From positions 112,457 to 176,456 of the forward strand of contig NZ_JMPI01000029.1 in NCBI RefSeq assembly GCF_000735355.1: a DNA stretch of 64,000 bases. Direction: 5' to 3'. Under the pieces are notes generated by a model. It was not told where the DNA came from, made no database searches, and worked only from the letters and a program-made list of their open reading frames with translations. Of the stretch, positions 41,059 to 51,330 are shown one piece after another (the stretch's first letter is position 1; each line of letters starts with the position of its first letter). A program made the translations under genes and the position numbers. The DNA is from Buttiauxella agrestis ATCC 33320. Lineage in GTDB: Bacteria > Pseudomonadota > Gammaproteobacteria > Enterobacterales > Enterobacteriaceae.

Positions 41059-42653
41059 TGGCTGACATTCTGCTGCTCGATAACATCGACTCGTTCACTT
41101 ATAACCTGGCCGATCAGTTGCGTGCCAACGGACACAATGTCGTTATCTATCGCAACCATGTTCCGGCGCAAACGTTAATTGAACGTCTGGAAACCATGGA
41201 TAACCCGGTGTTGATGCTTTCCCCAGGCCCTGGCGCGCCAAGTGAAGCAGGCTGTATGCCAGAGTTACTGACTCGCCTGCGCGGCAAATTGCCGATTATC
41301 GGTATCTGCCTCGGCCACCAGGCGATTGTTGAAGCCTACGGCGGGTACGTTGGCCAGGCGGGTGAAATCCTGCATGGTAAAGCCTCGATTATTTCTCATG
41401 ATGGCGAAGCGATGTTTGCCGGTCTGCCAAATCCGCTGCCAGTTGCCCGTTATCATTCATTGGTTGGCAGCAACATTCCGGCAGGCTTGACGATTAACGC
41501 CCATTTCGATGGCATGGTGATGGCGGTTCGCCACGACGCTGACCGCGTATGTGGTTTCCAGTTCCACCCTGAATCCATCCTGACTACCCACGGCGCGCGT
41601 CTGCTCGAACAAACGCTCGACTGGGCGCTGTTGAAGTTAAAACAAGCCAACACGCTGCAACCGATTCTCGACAAACTGTATAAAGCGCAAACCCTGAGCC
41701 GGGAAGAGAGCCACCAACTGTTCGCCGCAATAGTGCGCGGCGAGCTGAAGCCAGAACAACTGGCCGCTGCGCTGGTAAGTATGAAAGTGCGCGGCGAGCA
41801 TCCAAACGAAATTGCCGGGGCGGCAACAGCGATGCTTGAAGCGGCTGCGCCATTCCCAAGCCCGGACTACCCGTTTGCCGATATCGTTGGTACCGGCGGC
41901 GATGGCAGCAACAGCATTAACATCTCGACCGCCAGCGCGTTTGTTGCCGCAGCGGTCGGACTGAAAGTTGCCAAACACGGCAACCGCAGCGTTTCCAGTA
42001 AATCAGGTTCGTCAGACTTACTGGCCGCTTTTGGTATTAACCTGGAAATGAGTGCTGATGCATCGCGCAAAGCGCTGGATGATTTAGGTGTCTGTTTCCT
42101 GTTCGCGCCGAAATATCACACCGGTTTCCGCCACGCGATGCCTGTGCGCCAGCAGTTAAAAACACGCACATTGTTTAACGTACTCGGGCCGCTGATTAAC
42201 CCGGCTCACCCGCAAATGGCGCTGATTGGTGTTTATAGCGCGGAACTGGTGCTGCCAATTGCCGAAACCCTGCGCGTATTGGGATACAAACGTGCGGCGG
42301 TAGTACACAGCGGTGGAATGGACGAAGTTTCTCTGCATGCCACCACGCAAGTGGCAGAACTGAACGAAGGCGAGATTAAAAGTTACCAGCTTGAAGCCAC
42401 CGATTTCGGCCTGCCCGCCTATCACCAGGACGAGCTTGCAGGCGGCACACCGGAAGAAAACCGTGACATTCTCACCCGCCTGTTACAAGGTAAAGGAGAG
42501 ACGGCTCATGAGTCTGCGGTAGCGGCAAACGTCGCCATGTTAATGCGTCTTCACGGGCAAGAAGATCTCAAAGCAAACGCACAACGAGTGCTGGAAGTAC
42601 TGCGCAGCGGTGCTGCGTATGACCGGGTAACAGCGCTGGCAGGAAGAGGATAA
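41058..42653 (+). CDS. trpD: TrpGD, anthranilate synthase component II fused to anthranilate phosphoribosyltransferase
   Basis: 531 residues, the enterobacterial fusion. N-terminal class I glutamine amidotransferase (1-~195) with nucleophile Cys84 in GICLGHQ and His-x-Glu in QFHPESIL; C-terminal TrpD (~200-531) with [18 protein letters not shown] and [15 protein letters not shown]. Carries out ammonia supply and the second pathway step. Coupled to trpE, 3 bases before trpC. Confidence 0.97.
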   Translation: MADILLLDNIDSFTYNLADQLRANGHNVVIYRNHVPAQTLIERLETMDNPVLMLSPGPGAPSEAGCMPELLTRLRGKLPIIGICLGHQAIVEAYGGYVGQAGEILHGKASIISHDGEAMFAGLPNPLPVARYHSLVGSNIPAGLTINAHFDGMVMAVRHDADRVCGFQFHPESILTTHGARLLEQTLDWALLKLKQANTLQPILDKLYKAQTLSREESHQLFAAIVRGELKPEQLAAALVSMKVRGEHPNEIAGAATAMLEAAAPFPSPDYPFADIVGTGGDGSNSINISTASAFVAAAVGLKVAKHGNRSVSSKSGSSDLLAAFGINLEMSADASRKALDDLGVCFLFAPKYHTGFRHAMPVRQQLKTRTLFNVLGPLINPAHPQMALIGVYSAELVLPIAETLRVLGYKRAAVVHSGGMDEVSLHATTQVAELNEGEIKSYQLEATDFGLPAYHQDELAGGTPEENRDILTRLLQGKGETAHESAVAANVAMLMRLHGQEDLKANAQRVLEVLRSGAAYDRVTALAGRG

Positions 42654-42656
42654 GTC

Positions 42657-44018
42657 ATGCAGGAAACCGTATTAAAGAAGATCGTCATTGATAAGGCGAT
42701 ATGGGTTGAAGCACGCAAGCAACAACAACCCCTGGCAAGTTTCCAGAACAACATTGTACCGGCGGCACGTAATTTTTATCACGCACTGCAAGGTGCCCGA
42801 ACCGCTTTCATTCTGGAGTGCAAAAAAGCCTCTCCATCCAAAGGCGTGATTCGTGATGATTTTGACCCGGCGCGTATTGCAAACGTTTATAAACACTACG
42901 CTTCTGCGATTTCAGTCTTAACCGATGAAAAGTATTTTCAGGGCAGTTTTGATTTCCTACCGATCGTAAGTGACATTGTCACGCAGCCAGTGCTGTGCAA
43001 AGACTTTATTATCGACTCGTATCAGATTCATCTGGCGCGTTTTTACCAGGCCGATGCCTGTCTGCTGATGCTTTCTGTGCTTGATGATGAGCAATATCGC
43101 CAGCTCGCGGCGGTCGCGCACAGCCTGAATATGGGCGTATTGACTGAAGTCAGTAACGAAGAAGAGCTGGAGCGAGCCATCGTTCTGGGTGCAAAAGTCG
43201 TCGGTATCAATAACCGCGACCTGCGTGATTTGTCGATTGATTTGAACCGTACGCGCCAGTTAGCGCCGCGTTTAGGTCACGGCGTGACGGTGATTAGTGA
43301 GTCAGGCATCAGCAACTACGGCCAGATTCGTGAACTGAGCCATTTTGCCAACGGCTTCCTGATTGGCTCCGCCTTAATGGGCGAAGACGATCTCAATGCT
43401 GCGGTTCGTCGCGTCACCTTAGGGAACAATAAAGTCTGTGGACTAACGCGGGCGCAAGATTCCCGCGCCGCCTATGAAGCCGGTGCCATTTATGGCGGGC
43501 TGATTTTTGTTCCTTCATCACCCCGCTTTGTCAGCGATGAAACCGCTGCAACGGTTATCGCCGCTGCACCGCTGAAATACGCAGGGGTTTTCCGCAATAC
43601 GCCGCTTTCGGAAGTGCTGCAAAAAGTGGAGAAGTTCTCGCTCAATGCCGTACAGCTGCATGGCGATGAAGACCAGGCCTATATCGACGAACTGCGCGTT
43701 GCCCTTCCTGAAAATGTACAAATCTGGAAAGCGCTGAGCGTGAAAGATACTTTGCCAGCCCGTGATTTAAACCACGTTGATAACTACCTGTTCGACAACG
43801 GCCAGGGCGGTAGCGGGCAACGGTTTGATTGGTCACTCCTTGCAGGACAGAATCTGGACAACGTGATTCTGGCTGGCGGACTGGGTGCGGATAATTGCAT
43901 TGAAGCAGCGAAAACGGGCTGCATCGGTTTAGATTTCAACTCAGGTGTCGAAAGCGCGCCGGGTATTAAAGATGCTAACAAGCTGGCTGCCGTCTTCCAG
44001 ACGCTGCGGGCTTACTAA
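42657..44018 (+). CDS. trpC: TrpCF, indole-3-glycerol-phosphate synthase / phosphoribosylanthranilate isomerase
   Basis: 453 residues. N-terminal IGPS barrel (1-~255) with [15 protein letters not shown] and [24 protein letters not shown]-terminal PRAI barrel (~256-453) with [18 protein letters not shown] and [10 protein letters not shown]. The bifunctional form is typical of Enterobacterales. Second barrel is more diverged from E. coli than the first but all motifs are present. Confidence 0.97.
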   Translation: MQETVLKKIVIDKAIWVEARKQQQPLASFQNNIVPAARNFYHALQGARTAFILECKKASPSKGVIRDDFDPARIANVYKHYASAISVLTDEKYFQGSFDFLPIVSDIVTQPVLCKDFIIDSYQIHLARFYQADACLLMLSVLDDEQYRQLAAVAHSLNMGVLTEVSNEEELERAIVLGAKVVGINNRDLRDLSIDLNRTRQLAPRLGHGVTVISESGISNYGQIRELSHFANGFLIGSALMGEDDLNAAVRRVTLGNNKVCGLTRAQDSRAAYEAGAIYGGLIFVPSSPRFVSDETAATVIAAAPLKYAGVFRNTPLSEVLQKVEKFSLNAVQLHGDEDQAYIDELRVALPENVQIWKALSVKDTLPARDLNHVDNYLFDNGQGGSGQRFDWSLLAGQNLDNVILAGGLGADNCIEAAKTGCIGLDFNSGVESAPGIKDANKLAAVFQTLRAY

Positions 44019-44028
44019 GGAAAATATC

Positions 44029-45219
44029 ATGACTTTACTTAATCCCTATTTTGGTGAGTTCGGTGGCATGTACGTGCCGCAAATCCTGATGCCAGCACTG
44101 CGTCAACTGGAAGAAGCCTTTGTTGCTGCGCAAAGTGATGCAGATTTTCAGGCTGAATTTAACGATTTACTGAAGAACTACGCAGGCCGTCCAACGGCGC
44201 TGACTAAATGTCGCAACCTGACGGCTGGCACCAAAACCACACTGTATTTAAAGCGTGAAGATTTGCTGCACGGTGGCGCACACAAAACTAACCAGGTTCT
44301 CGGCCAGGCTCTGCTTGCTAAAAGAATGGGCAAGACCGAAATCATTGCGGAAACCGGGGCCGGGCAACACGGTGTGGCTTCTGCCTTAGCCAGCGCCCTG
44401 CTCGGCCTGAAATGCCGTATTTACATGGGTGCTAAAGACGTTGAGCGCCAGTCGCCGAACGTGTTCCGTATGCGTCTGATGGGTGCGGAAGTCATTCCGG
44501 TACACAGCGGTTCTGCGACGCTGAAAGATGCGTGTAACGAAGCGTTGCGCGACTGGTCTGGCAGCTACGACACCGCTCACTATATGCTCGGTACCGCAGC
44601 AGGCCCGCACCCGTTCCCGACTATCGTGCGTGAATTCCAGCGCATGATTGGCGAAGAGACAAAAGCGCAAATTCTTGAAAAAGAAGGCCGTCTCCCTGAT
44701 GCGGTTATCGCCTGTGTCGGCGGTGGTTCAAACGCCATTGGTATGTTTGCTGATTTCATCAATGACGCTAAAGTCGGTCTGATTGGCGTGGAGCCTGCCG
44801 GACATGGTATTGAAAGCGGTGAACACGGCGCGCCACTTAAGCATGGTCGTGTGGGCATCTATTTCGGTATGAAATCGCCGATGATGCAAACCGACGAAGG
44901 TCAGATTGAAGAATCTTATTCAATTTCTGCCGGTCTGGACTTCCCTTCTGTCGGGCCGCAACACGCGCACCTGAACAGTATCGGTCGTGCCGATTATGTT
45001 TCAATTACCGATGACGAAGCACTCGAAGCCTTCAAAACGCTGTGCCGTAGCGAAGGAATAATCCCGGCGCTGGAGTCTTCCCACGCGCTGGCTCACGCAC
45101 TGAAAATGATCAAAGAGAATCCGGAAAAAGAACAACTGTTGGTGGTGAACCTCTCTGGCCGTGGTGACAAAGACATCTTCACCGTTCACGACATTTTGAA
45201 AGCACGAGGGGAAATCTAA
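44029..45219 (+). CDS. trpB: TrpB, tryptophan synthase beta chain
   Basis: 396 residues from ATG 44029, one shorter than E. coli (MTLLNPY instead of MTTLLNPY). PLP lysine is Lys86 in [18 protein letters not shown] phosphate loop and [11 protein letters not shown] are intact. AAGGAAAATATC gives the ribosome site; longer in-frame upstream reading overlaps trpC and is rejected. Stop overlaps trpA start. Confidence 0.97.
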   Translation: MTLLNPYFGEFGGMYVPQILMPALRQLEEAFVAAQSDADFQAEFNDLLKNYAGRPTALTKCRNLTAGTKTTLYLKREDLLHGGAHKTNQVLGQALLAKRMGKTEIIAETGAGQHGVASALASALLGLKCRIYMGAKDVERQSPNVFRMRLMGAEVIPVHSGSATLKDACNEALRDWSGSYDTAHYMLGTAAGPHPFPTIVREFQRMIGEETKAQILEKEGRLPDAVIACVGGGSNAIGMFADFINDAKVGLIGVEPAGHGIESGEHGAPLKHGRVGIYFGMKSPMMQTDEGQIEESYSISAGLDFPSVGPQHAHLNSIGRADYVSITDDEALEAFKTLCRSEGIIPALESSHALAHALKMIKENPEKEQLLVVNLSGRGDKDIFTVHDILKARGEI

Positions 45220-46028
45220 TGGAACGTTATCAACACGCTTTTGAGCAGTTACAGGCACGTAAAGAAGGCGCTTTTGTTCCCTTCGTCACGCTGGGCGATC
45301 CGTCACCTGAGCAGTCGCTGAAAATTATCGACACGCTGATTGAAGCCGGGGCCGATGCGCTGGAATTAGGCATCCCGTTCTCTGACCCGTTGGCCGATGG
45401 CCCAACCATTCAGAATGCGGCGCTGCGTGCATTTGCCGCAGGCGTAACGCCAACGCAGTGTTTCGAAATGCTGGCCGTGATTCGCCAGAAGCACCCGACG
45501 ATTCCAATCGGCCTGCTGATGTACGCCAACCTGGTTTATAACCGTGGCATTGATGAGTTCTACGCGCTGTGCGCCAAAGTCGGTGTGGATTCAGTGCTGA
45601 TTGCTGATGTGCCAATTGAAGAGTCTGCGCCATTCCGCCAGGCGGCAATGCGCCACAACGTCGCGCCTATCTTCATTTGTCCGCCAAATGCTGATGATGC
45701 GCTGCTGCGTGAAATCGCCACCCATGGCCGTGGTTACACTTACCTGCTTTCTCGTGCCGGTGTCACGGGTGCAGAAACGCGTGCACAGTTGCCGCTTCAT
45801 CATCTGGTCGAAAAGTTAGCGGAATTTGGTGCCGCACCTTCACTGCAAGGCTTTGGGATTTCCGAGCCTTCGCAGGTTAAGGATGCAATTGACGCCGGTG
45901 CAGCGGGCGCAATTTCTGGCTCTGCGATCGTGAAGATTATTGAGAAAAACCTGGATAAACCCGATGTGATGCTCAGTGAGCTAAAAGCGTTTGTGCAGAG
46001 TTTGAAAGCTGCGACTCTCTCCGCGTAA
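45219..46028 (+). CDS. trpA: TrpA, tryptophan synthase alpha chain
   Basis: 269 residues. Catalytic Glu49 and Asp60 are in [16 protein letters not shown]; the mobile loop 6 and QGFGISEP phosphate region are conserved. Cleaves indole-3-glycerol phosphate and channels indole to TrpB. Last gene of the operon. Confidence 0.97.
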   Translation: MERYQHAFEQLQARKEGAFVPFVTLGDPSPEQSLKIIDTLIEAGADALELGIPFSDPLADGPTIQNAALRAFAAGVTPTQCFEMLAVIRQKHPTIPIGLLMYANLVYNRGIDEFYALCAKVGVDSVLIADVPIEESAPFRQAAMRHNVAPIFICPPNADDALLREIATHGRGYTYLLSRAGVTGAETRAQLPLHHLVEKLAEFGAAPSLQGFGISEPSQVKDAIDAGAAGAISGSAIVKIIEKNLDKPDVMLSELKAFVQSLKAATLSA

Positions 46029-46035
46029 GTCACAT

Positions 46036-46062
46036 AAGGCCGGAGCAATTCCGGCCTTTTCT
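46036..46062 (+). terminator. trp operon terminator
   Basis: AAGGCCGGA and TTCCGGCCTT form a GC-rich 9-bp stem around GCAA, followed by TTCTTC. Eight bases past trpA. Confidence 0.85.
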
Positions 46063-46200
46063 TCACAATTCATCCCATCATGAAATAATTTCAAGAAGAT
46101 ACATTCATCGTACAAATGTAAAGTTAGATAGATTTAGATCAATTTTTGTAAGCGCACCTGAATCTAATCTGGGCATCTTTTCATTCCCTGGATTATTTTC

Positions 46201-46602
46201 ATGCGTAATACTCTGATTTTGATAGCTATTGCAACCACACTTGTTGGGTGTGCTAAAACTGCCCCTATGCGTCATTCTTACCACTACGCCACACATCAAT
46301 CCTCTGAGCTTAACGGCAACCTGGTCAGCAGACCTGATGCGACAGCTCGTCTGAATCTCCATGTTTTCGAAGAACTGTATAATTCCGGCAAAGTCGATCG
46401 TGCCGCAGGCGTCAGCGAAGAAACCGCATTGCAAAAGGCGGAACTGATCAAAACTGCGAACCTGGGAGCTACGCAGAAAAAGTCCTTCTCTAATGCGCCA
46501 CAGGCCGCTTCTAGCATCGAACCTGGTGAAACAAAAGATGTCATGTTATGGGCCGAGGAGTTACGCGAAACCTATCTTGATGGATATCATGGTGTTCAGT
46601 GA
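46201..46602 (+). CDS. Small lipoprotein of unknown function
   Basis: 133 residues. Lipoprotein signal MRNTLILIAIATTLVGC with lipobox LVGC (Cys17), then a hydrophilic, partly helical body without membrane segments. No Asp follows the Cys (it is CAK), so outer-membrane sorting is expected. I do not recognise the family with certainty; it has the look of small Exc2-like lipoproteins, but that is only an impression. It lies between trpA and ompW, where E. coli has no gene of this type. Terminator shared with ompW follows. Confidence 0.75.
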   Translation: MRNTLILIAIATTLVGCAKTAPMRHSYHYATHQSSELNGNLVSRPDATARLNLHVFEELYNSGKVDRAAGVSEETALQKAELIKTANLGATQKKSFSNAPQAASSIEPGETKDVMLWAEELRETYLDGYHGVQ

Positions 46603-46659
46603 CACATGGGGCGGAAATCATTCATGAGGATTAATACGCAGGAATGATTCGCGAACAAT

Positions 46660-46692
46660 AAAAAAGCTGGCCGAGTAATGACCAGCTTTTGT
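46660..46692 (-). terminator. Bidirectional terminator between the lipoprotein gene and ompW
   Basis: AAAAGCTGG (46662-46670) and CCAGCTTTT (46682-46690) form a 9-bp stem with A- and T-rich flanks on both strands. Nine bases past the ompW stop. Confidence 0.8.
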
Positions 46693-46701
46693 GAAGGACA
46701 T

Positions 46702-47334
46702 TTAGAAGCGATAACCCGCTGAGAACATAAACACCCACGGATCGATACGCGTATTAATGTTCTGCTGCTCGCCAGCGGCTTTAAACTTCACTTCGGTGTC
46801 GATATCCATATACCAGACCGACATATTCAACAGCCAGTTTGGGTTAATCATATAATCCAGCCCCACCTGACCTGCCGCGCCCCATGAATCTTTCACGCTG
46901 AGATCGGTAAAACCTGCATTTTTACCGGTCTGATTAAAATCGGTATCAAAGAAAGTGGTGTAGTTGATGCCCACGCCAACATAAGGGCGCACTTTGCTTT
47001 TCGAATTACCAAAGTACCACTGCGCCATGAGTGTCGGCGGCAGTTGGCTCACCGTTGCCAGGTTTCCTGTTGGGCCTAAACCTACGTGATGACGGAACGG
47101 TGTCGCAGCCAATAGCTCGATACCGATGTTATCCGTCACCATATAATCGAATGTCAGTCCCAGTTGAGTATTGTTACTGATATTAAAGCCGCCCATGCCA
47201 AGCACACTGTCAGAACCTTCCGTAGGACGCACGGTGGCAGAACCCGCACGCATGAAGAACTCACCTTGTTGGTGCGCCAACACCTCGCCCGACAAACAGC
47301 TTAATGCAAGTAACGCCACAGATAATTTTTTCAT
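46702..47334 (-). CDS. ompW: OmpW, eight-stranded outer-membrane beta-barrel
   Basis: 210 residues. Signal peptide MKKLSVALLALSCLSGEVLA, then a barrel with alternating beta-strands and the C-terminal signature FMFSAGYRF ending in Phe, recognised by the BAM complex. The LPPTLMAQWYFG segment is the family hallmark. Thought to pass small hydrophobic molecules; induced by respiratory and osmotic changes in E. coli. Intact, with AAGGAG upstream. Confidence 0.95.
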   Translation of the reverse strand: MKKLSVALLALSCLSGEVLAHQQGEFFMRAGSATVRPTEGSDSVLGMGGFNISNNTQLGLTFDYMVTDNIGIELLAATPFRHHVGLGPTGNLATVSQLPPTLMAQWYFGNSKSKVRPYVGVGINYTTFFDTDFNQTGKNAGFTDLSVKDSWGAAGQVGLDYMINPNWLLNMSVWYMDIDTEVKFKAAGEQQNINTRIDPWVFMFSAGYRF

Positions 47335-47393
47335 AGCCCTCTCCTTGTTATGGTTTTATAAGCGGGCTGAATATACTCACTTTTGGGTACAAA

Positions 47394-47412
47394 GTGATCT
47401 AACCACGATCAC
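47394..47412. promoter_or_regulatory. Inverted repeat upstream of ompW
   Basis: GTGATC-N7-GATCAC, 60 bases before the ompW start. The spacing does not fit CRP (TGTGA-N6-TCACA) or FNR. Could be another operator. The rest of the 283-base region up to 47617 has no gene I can support. Confidence 0.35.
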
Positions 47413-47617
47413 ACTTCGCTGGCTAATTTAACATTTAATGATCTGGATTAATTTTTCGATATTTTGTGTAAATAATGAATAACACTCTTTTTTGATCCAT
47501 AAGCGGACTAAAACATTCCTTCAATATCGAGCCCCGAGGGATTTGCTCTCGCGAGGCAAGTAGCCGAATTGACGCGAAAATGCGCGCGAAAAAACTGCAA
47601 CACTTCTGAAACCTACC

Positions 47618-48814
47618 TCAATGAATAACTCCGATCTTTTCTGCTATTCGCATGCCCAACAACGACATCACGCAAATTATTGCTCCAGTATAGAAGGTCG
47701 ATGCCGCCCCCCATGTTTCCCATAAAATACCGGCGCCCAGACTGGCCAACAGCAGCGCAACGCCGCTCATCAGGTTAAACATGCCGAAGGCGGTGCCACG
47801 TAAGTCTGGCGGCGCAGTATTGGCGATCATGGCTGCGAGTAACCCCTGGGTCATCCCCATATGAATCCCCCACAGCGCTACCCCTAGCAGGAGTCCGGTC
47901 CAGTGATGACTGACCGCCAGTACGAGATCGGCAGCAATCAACACCAGTAAACCTGTTTGCAACATATTGCTGTGGCTCATACGGTCAGCAAGCTTGCCAA
48001 AGGGGTACGCTGAAAAGGCATAGAGCAAGTTCATTGCCACCATGACCAATGGGATGAGGGCCAGGGGAATATTCATCTGCTGCGCCCTTAATACCAGAAA
48101 AGCCTCGCTGAAGCGGGCCAGGGTAAATACGGCCCCCAATCCGACAACCCACCAATATCCTCTTCCCAGTCGGGTCAAATTTTCCCGCCTGATGGGGTTG
48201 CGGCGTTTGTGTTTGACCGGCGATATGGGCTCCTGCAGTCCGAAAAAGAGCAACGCAACGGCCAGTACGCCAGGGATCACAGCAACCCAGAAAATGGCCC
48301 GAAAGTCGTTGTGCCACAGCAGCATCAATCCAACGGCCAGTAGTGGCCCCATAAACGCGCCGACGGTATCGAGTGACTGACGTAAACCAAAAGCTGCCCC
48401 ACGGATCTCCGGGGGTGTAACATCGGCGACCAGCGCATCACGCGGCGCACCACGGATACCCTTACCTATACGGTCTATCATGCGTGCGCCAAACACCAGA
48501 CCTGCGCTGGATGCTATCGCAAACAAAGGTTTACTGAGTGCTCCCAATCCATACCCCAACAGGGCCAGCCCCTTGCGTCTACCCAGATAATCACTGAGTA
48601 CACCTGAAAATACCTTGGTAATTAACGCAGTGGCTTCTGCCAGACCTTCAATCAGGCCGATAATCACAACGCTTGCCCCTAGCGTTGTGGCCATAAACAG
48701 CGGGAGCAGACTGTGGACCATTTCGGAAGAAACATCCATCAGCATACTGACACCACCCAGCACCCAAACACCGCGGGGGATTTGTCTTAATGTAGTAAAA
48801 CGGGTGAATATCAT
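47618..48814 (-). CDS. MFS transporter, substrate unknown
   Basis: 398 residues with about twelve hydrophobic segments. The A-like motif between helices 2 and 3 reads GVLSDYLGRRKGLALLGY, and the equivalent in the second half GKLADRMSHSN. DRIGKGIRGAPRDALVADV is a hallmark of a group of uncharacterised drug/small-molecule MFS exporters. Start at 48814 (MIFTRFTTLRQIPRGVW) is preferred to an ATG 24 bases upstream because GGAT lies closer. Monocistronic. It replaces the yciE-yciG genes found after ompW in E. coli. Confidence 0.85.
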   Translation of the reverse strand: MIFTRFTTLRQIPRGVWVLGGVSMLMDVSSEMVHSLLPLFMATTLGASVVIIGLIEGLAEATALITKVFSGVLSDYLGRRKGLALLGYGLGALSKPLFAIASSAGLVFGARMIDRIGKGIRGAPRDALVADVTPPEIRGAAFGLRQSLDTVGAFMGPLLAVGLMLLWHNDFRAIFWVAVIPGVLAVALLFFGLQEPISPVKHKRRNPIRRENLTRLGRGYWWVVGLGAVFTLARFSEAFLVLRAQQMNIPLALIPLVMVAMNLLYAFSAYPFGKLADRMSHSNMLQTGLLVLIAADLVLAVSHHWTGLLLGVALWGIHMGMTQGLLAAMIANTAPPDLRGTAFGMFNLMSGVALLLASLGAGILWETWGAASTFYTGAIICVMSLLGMRIAEKIGVIH

Positions 48815-48915
48815 TTCTATCCAACATCTAATTAGCATTCAGTCGATTATTAAATCAAGCCGCTAGAGGTTTGGTAAGCCTTAAAAGAAAATAATTCTCA
48901 GTTAAACTATATTAG

Positions 48916-48987
48916 GGAGTCTTGTCGACATTATGCGGGTAATAGTGTATGTGGCTCTGTTGCAAATATGAAGATGGACAAGACTCC
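48916..48987. repeat. 72-bp inverted-repeat element with an IS6-like end inside
   Basis: GGAGTCTTGTC (48916-48926) is perfectly mirrored by GACAAGACTCC (48977-48987); the pairing extends by CAT/ATG across a 2-base bulge. Inside lies GGCTCTGTTGCAAA (48953-48966), which matches the terminal inverted repeat of IS6-family elements (GG-T-CTGTTGCAAA type). No transposase and no partner terminus were seen, so this is at most a scar or a short non-autonomous element. Confidence 0.5.
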
Positions 48988-49042
48988 GGCATAACAGCCA
49001 ATACGGAGGATGAATAACTCTGATTAATGACTGGAGCAATCA

Positions 49043-49486
49043 ATGAAATTAACGCAAATCCGCAATGCCACGCTGGAACTGGAACATGCCGGTAAAAAAT
49101 TCCTTATCGATCCTATGCTGGCCGAAAAAGAAATCTGGGAGGGTAAAGATGCGGCGCTTCTCCGTTCCCAGAGCTTTCTGAACATTCGCGTTATGAAAGA
49201 TGAAAATCATTTCGTCGACGGCACGACGATTTACAAAACCGATGGTCAGCACGGCAGCAACGAATTGTATGCAGATGCCAAGTGGGGTGAGCTACTGGGT
49301 GATGCATATGGGCTGGTCTTCATCTATCTTAATGAAAAAACGCTGTATCTCGCGGGTGATACCGTCTGGGTTAAGCCTTACGCAAGAAGCTTGCAGCGTT
49401 TCAAACCGGAGATTATGGTGCTGAACACCGGTTATGCGGTCAATGACCTTTACGGCCCGATTATCATGGGTGCTGTATATCAATGA
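49043..49486 (+). pseudogene. MBL-fold metallo-hydrolase remnant (internal deletion and 3' truncation)
   Basis: 147 readable codons. The start MKLTQIRNATLELEHAGKKF and FLIDPMLA match UlaG-like MBL-fold hydrolases, as do the later KTDGQHG, KTLYLAGDTVWV and VLNTGY...IIMG segments. The part that should follow DPMLA, including the HxHxDH metal-binding loop, is missing: the frame jumps to KDAALLRSQSF, which in relatives comes roughly 80 residues later. The reading also stops right after IIMG, losing the C-terminal His ligands. It cannot be an active metallo-enzyme. AGCAAT precedes the ATG weakly. Confidence 0.75.
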
Positions 49487-49645
49487 TGAACGTCTGATTA
49501 CCTCTGCGTGTACCGCTGCCGGTATAGATTGCTACCTGAATATGTCGAGTGAAGTGAGAGGAAGGTCTACCAATTTAATTCCTTTCAGTTTTTGGTTTCA
49601 GAGGCTGTTTGTATAATGTGAATGTCTATTATCCTTAAGTATTAT

Positions 49646-49675
49646 TTGTAATGATTGAAGTCGTGTTACTATACT
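49646..49675 (+). promoter_or_regulatory. Possible promoter of the FixJ-like regulator gene
   Basis: TTGTAA (49646-49651), 18-base spacer, TATACT (49670-49675), about 105 bases before the regulator start. Only a weak match at -35. Confidence 0.4.
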
Positions 49676-49779
49676 GTTTTCAATATGTTACGACGAAATT
49701 GCCCATACAAAATACCTGCCTTTTGTTTTTGGCATTAAGTCGACGACTGCTCTTTTAAACCAGGGTGACAGAGGGAATT

Positions 49780-50400
49780 ATGGAACACATCGTTTATGTT
49801 GTTGATGATGACCATTCAGTACGGCAATCGATTGTTCGACTACTCAACTCTGCAGGTTACAGCGCTATCGAGTTCGAATCTGCTGACTCTTTTCTGGCCT
49901 ATCCCTTTCCTGACTTACCGGGTTGCGTCATTCTGGATATGAAAATGCCGGACAAAGACGGTTTAGAAGTCGCCGACGTGCTAAATACACGCGATACGGA
50001 AATGCCTATCATCTTCCTCACAGGCTACGGCACCATTCCTATGTCGGTACAGGCCATGAAAGCCGGTGCATATGAGTTCTTAACCAAACCGGTTAAAGCC
50101 GAGGAGCTGCTCAGGGCCGTTGAAAACGCACTGACACTGGCCTCAGACAACGCTGACGAACTGCGTGAATATCACAATCTCAAGCAGCGTCATAAGACAC
50201 TCACGCCGCGTGAACAAGAAGTGTTGGCGTTGACGATTAAAGGCCTGCTCAATAAGCAAATTGCTGCGGAACTGGGCGTCAGTGAAATCACCGTGAAGGT
50301 TCATCGACGCAGAGTCATGGATAAAATGCAGGTACGCTCACTCGCCGATTTGGTTCGCCATGCCGAGCGCCTGAATTTGAATAAAGTCAAAACATCCTGA
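49780..50400 (+). CDS. FixJ/NarL-type response regulator
   Basis: 206 residues. N-terminal receiver (1-~120) with DDD (10-12... acidic pocket), phosphoacceptor Asp53 in CVILDMKMPD, Thr in FLTGYGT and Lys in LTKPVK; C-terminal LuxR-type helix-turn-helix LTPREQEVLALTIKGLLNKQIAAELGVSEITVKVHRRRVM (~142-181). ATG 49780 is preferred to an in-frame GTG at 49765 because GAGGG is 6 bases upstream of it. No kinase is adjacent; the 1870-residue histidine kinase 7 kb away is the obvious candidate partner, since the whole intervening stretch is functionally coherent. Confidence 0.92.
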   Translation: MEHIVYVVDDDHSVRQSIVRLLNSAGYSAIEFESADSFLAYPFPDLPGCVILDMKMPDKDGLEVADVLNTRDTEMPIIFLTGYGTIPMSVQAMKAGAYEFLTKPVKAEELLRAVENALTLASDNADELREYHNLKQRHKTLTPREQEVLALTIKGLLNKQIAAELGVSEITVKVHRRRVMDKMQVRSLADLVRHAERLNLNKVKTS

Positions 50401-50422
50401 TAAATCATCATTCTTCTTGATA

Positions 50423-50446
50423 TGCAGGGACCCATGGGTCCCTGCA
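50423..50446. terminator. Perfect 24-bp palindrome between convergent genes
   Basis: The centre is CCCATGGG, extended on both sides by TGCAGGGA / TCCCTGCA. It lies between the convergent regulator and hydrolase genes. No T-run follows, so it would be a weak intrinsic terminator; a DNA-binding site is an alternative. Confidence 0.5.
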
Positions 50447-50458
50447 CCAGGGATTAAC

Positions 50459-51280
50459 TTAGCGCGCTTGCAAAAACGCTAATAAATCGTCGTTCAATTG
50501 GCTCTGATGGGTAACGGCAAAACCGTGCGGTGCATCGTCATAGACTTTGAGTACCGCACCCCGGATCATTTCAGCCGCCGCTTTGCCCGTGGTATCAATT
50601 GGCACTATCTGGTCGTTGCTACCATGAATAACCAGTGTCGGGACGTCAATTTTTGCCAGATCTTCACGGAAGTCGGTTTCAGAAAACGCCGTGACGCAAT
50701 CAATGGTTCCTTTCAGTGAAGCCAGTAGCGCAATGTTTAGTGTCTGAGTGAATACGCCCTCTGATACCGTCTGCCCTGCATTAGTGCCATAGAATGCGGG
50801 TGCAAAATCGCTGATAAACTGAGCGCGATCCTGACGTAATCCCTCGCGGATCCCTTCAAATACAGAGAGATCAACACCGTCTGGGTTAGTCGCACTTTTA
50901 CCAAAGACCGGTGTGACAGCGCCCAACAGTACCAGGGCTGCAACACGCTCGCTGCCGTAGCGCCCGATATAACGTGCCACATCACCGCCGCCCATCGAGA
51001 ACCCCACTAACGTGACTTCCTGCAAGTCGAGCTGGGTGATCAGGTCGTTAATGTCAGAGGCGAAAGTGTCTTAGTCATAACCTGTCCAGGGTTGCTCTGA
51101 GCGGCCAAACCCGCGACGGTCAAAAGCAATGGCACGATATCCTCGCTCAGCCAGGAAATTCAACTGGCTGTCCCACATATCCGCATCCAGTGGCCAGCCG
51201 TGGCTGAACAACACGGGCTTTCCTTTACCCCAGTCTTTGTAATAAATCTGCGTGCCATCTTTTGTGCTGATTGTGCTCAT
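50459..51280 (-). pseudogene. Alpha/beta-hydrolase (chloroperoxidase/arylesterase type) interrupted by one stop codon
   Basis: 274 codons from ATG 51280 ([20 protein letters not shown], with AGAGG upstream) to the stop at 50459. The sequence is complete: oxyanion region [10 protein letters not shown], nucleophile elbow GFSMGGG, acid HGSNDQIVP and catalytic His in DAPHGF. One in-frame TAA at 51073-51071 splits it after [11 protein letters not shown]; relatives usually have Tyr there (YDYDTFA), so TAY to TAA is the likely change. Fourth gene of the leftward operon (amidohydrolase, DoxX, MFS). Everything else in it is conserved, so the lesion is recent, or a sequencing error. Confidence 0.85.
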
Positions 51281-51330
51281 CGTAGACCTCTGCATTGTGT
51301 GTTGGGAAAGATATTGACTGGCAAACACGG

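Noticed and set aside
47394..47412. CRP or FNR site upstream of ompW
   Set aside because: The arms GTGATC/GATCAC are 7 bases apart and do not fit either consensus; recorded only as an unassigned inverted repeat.
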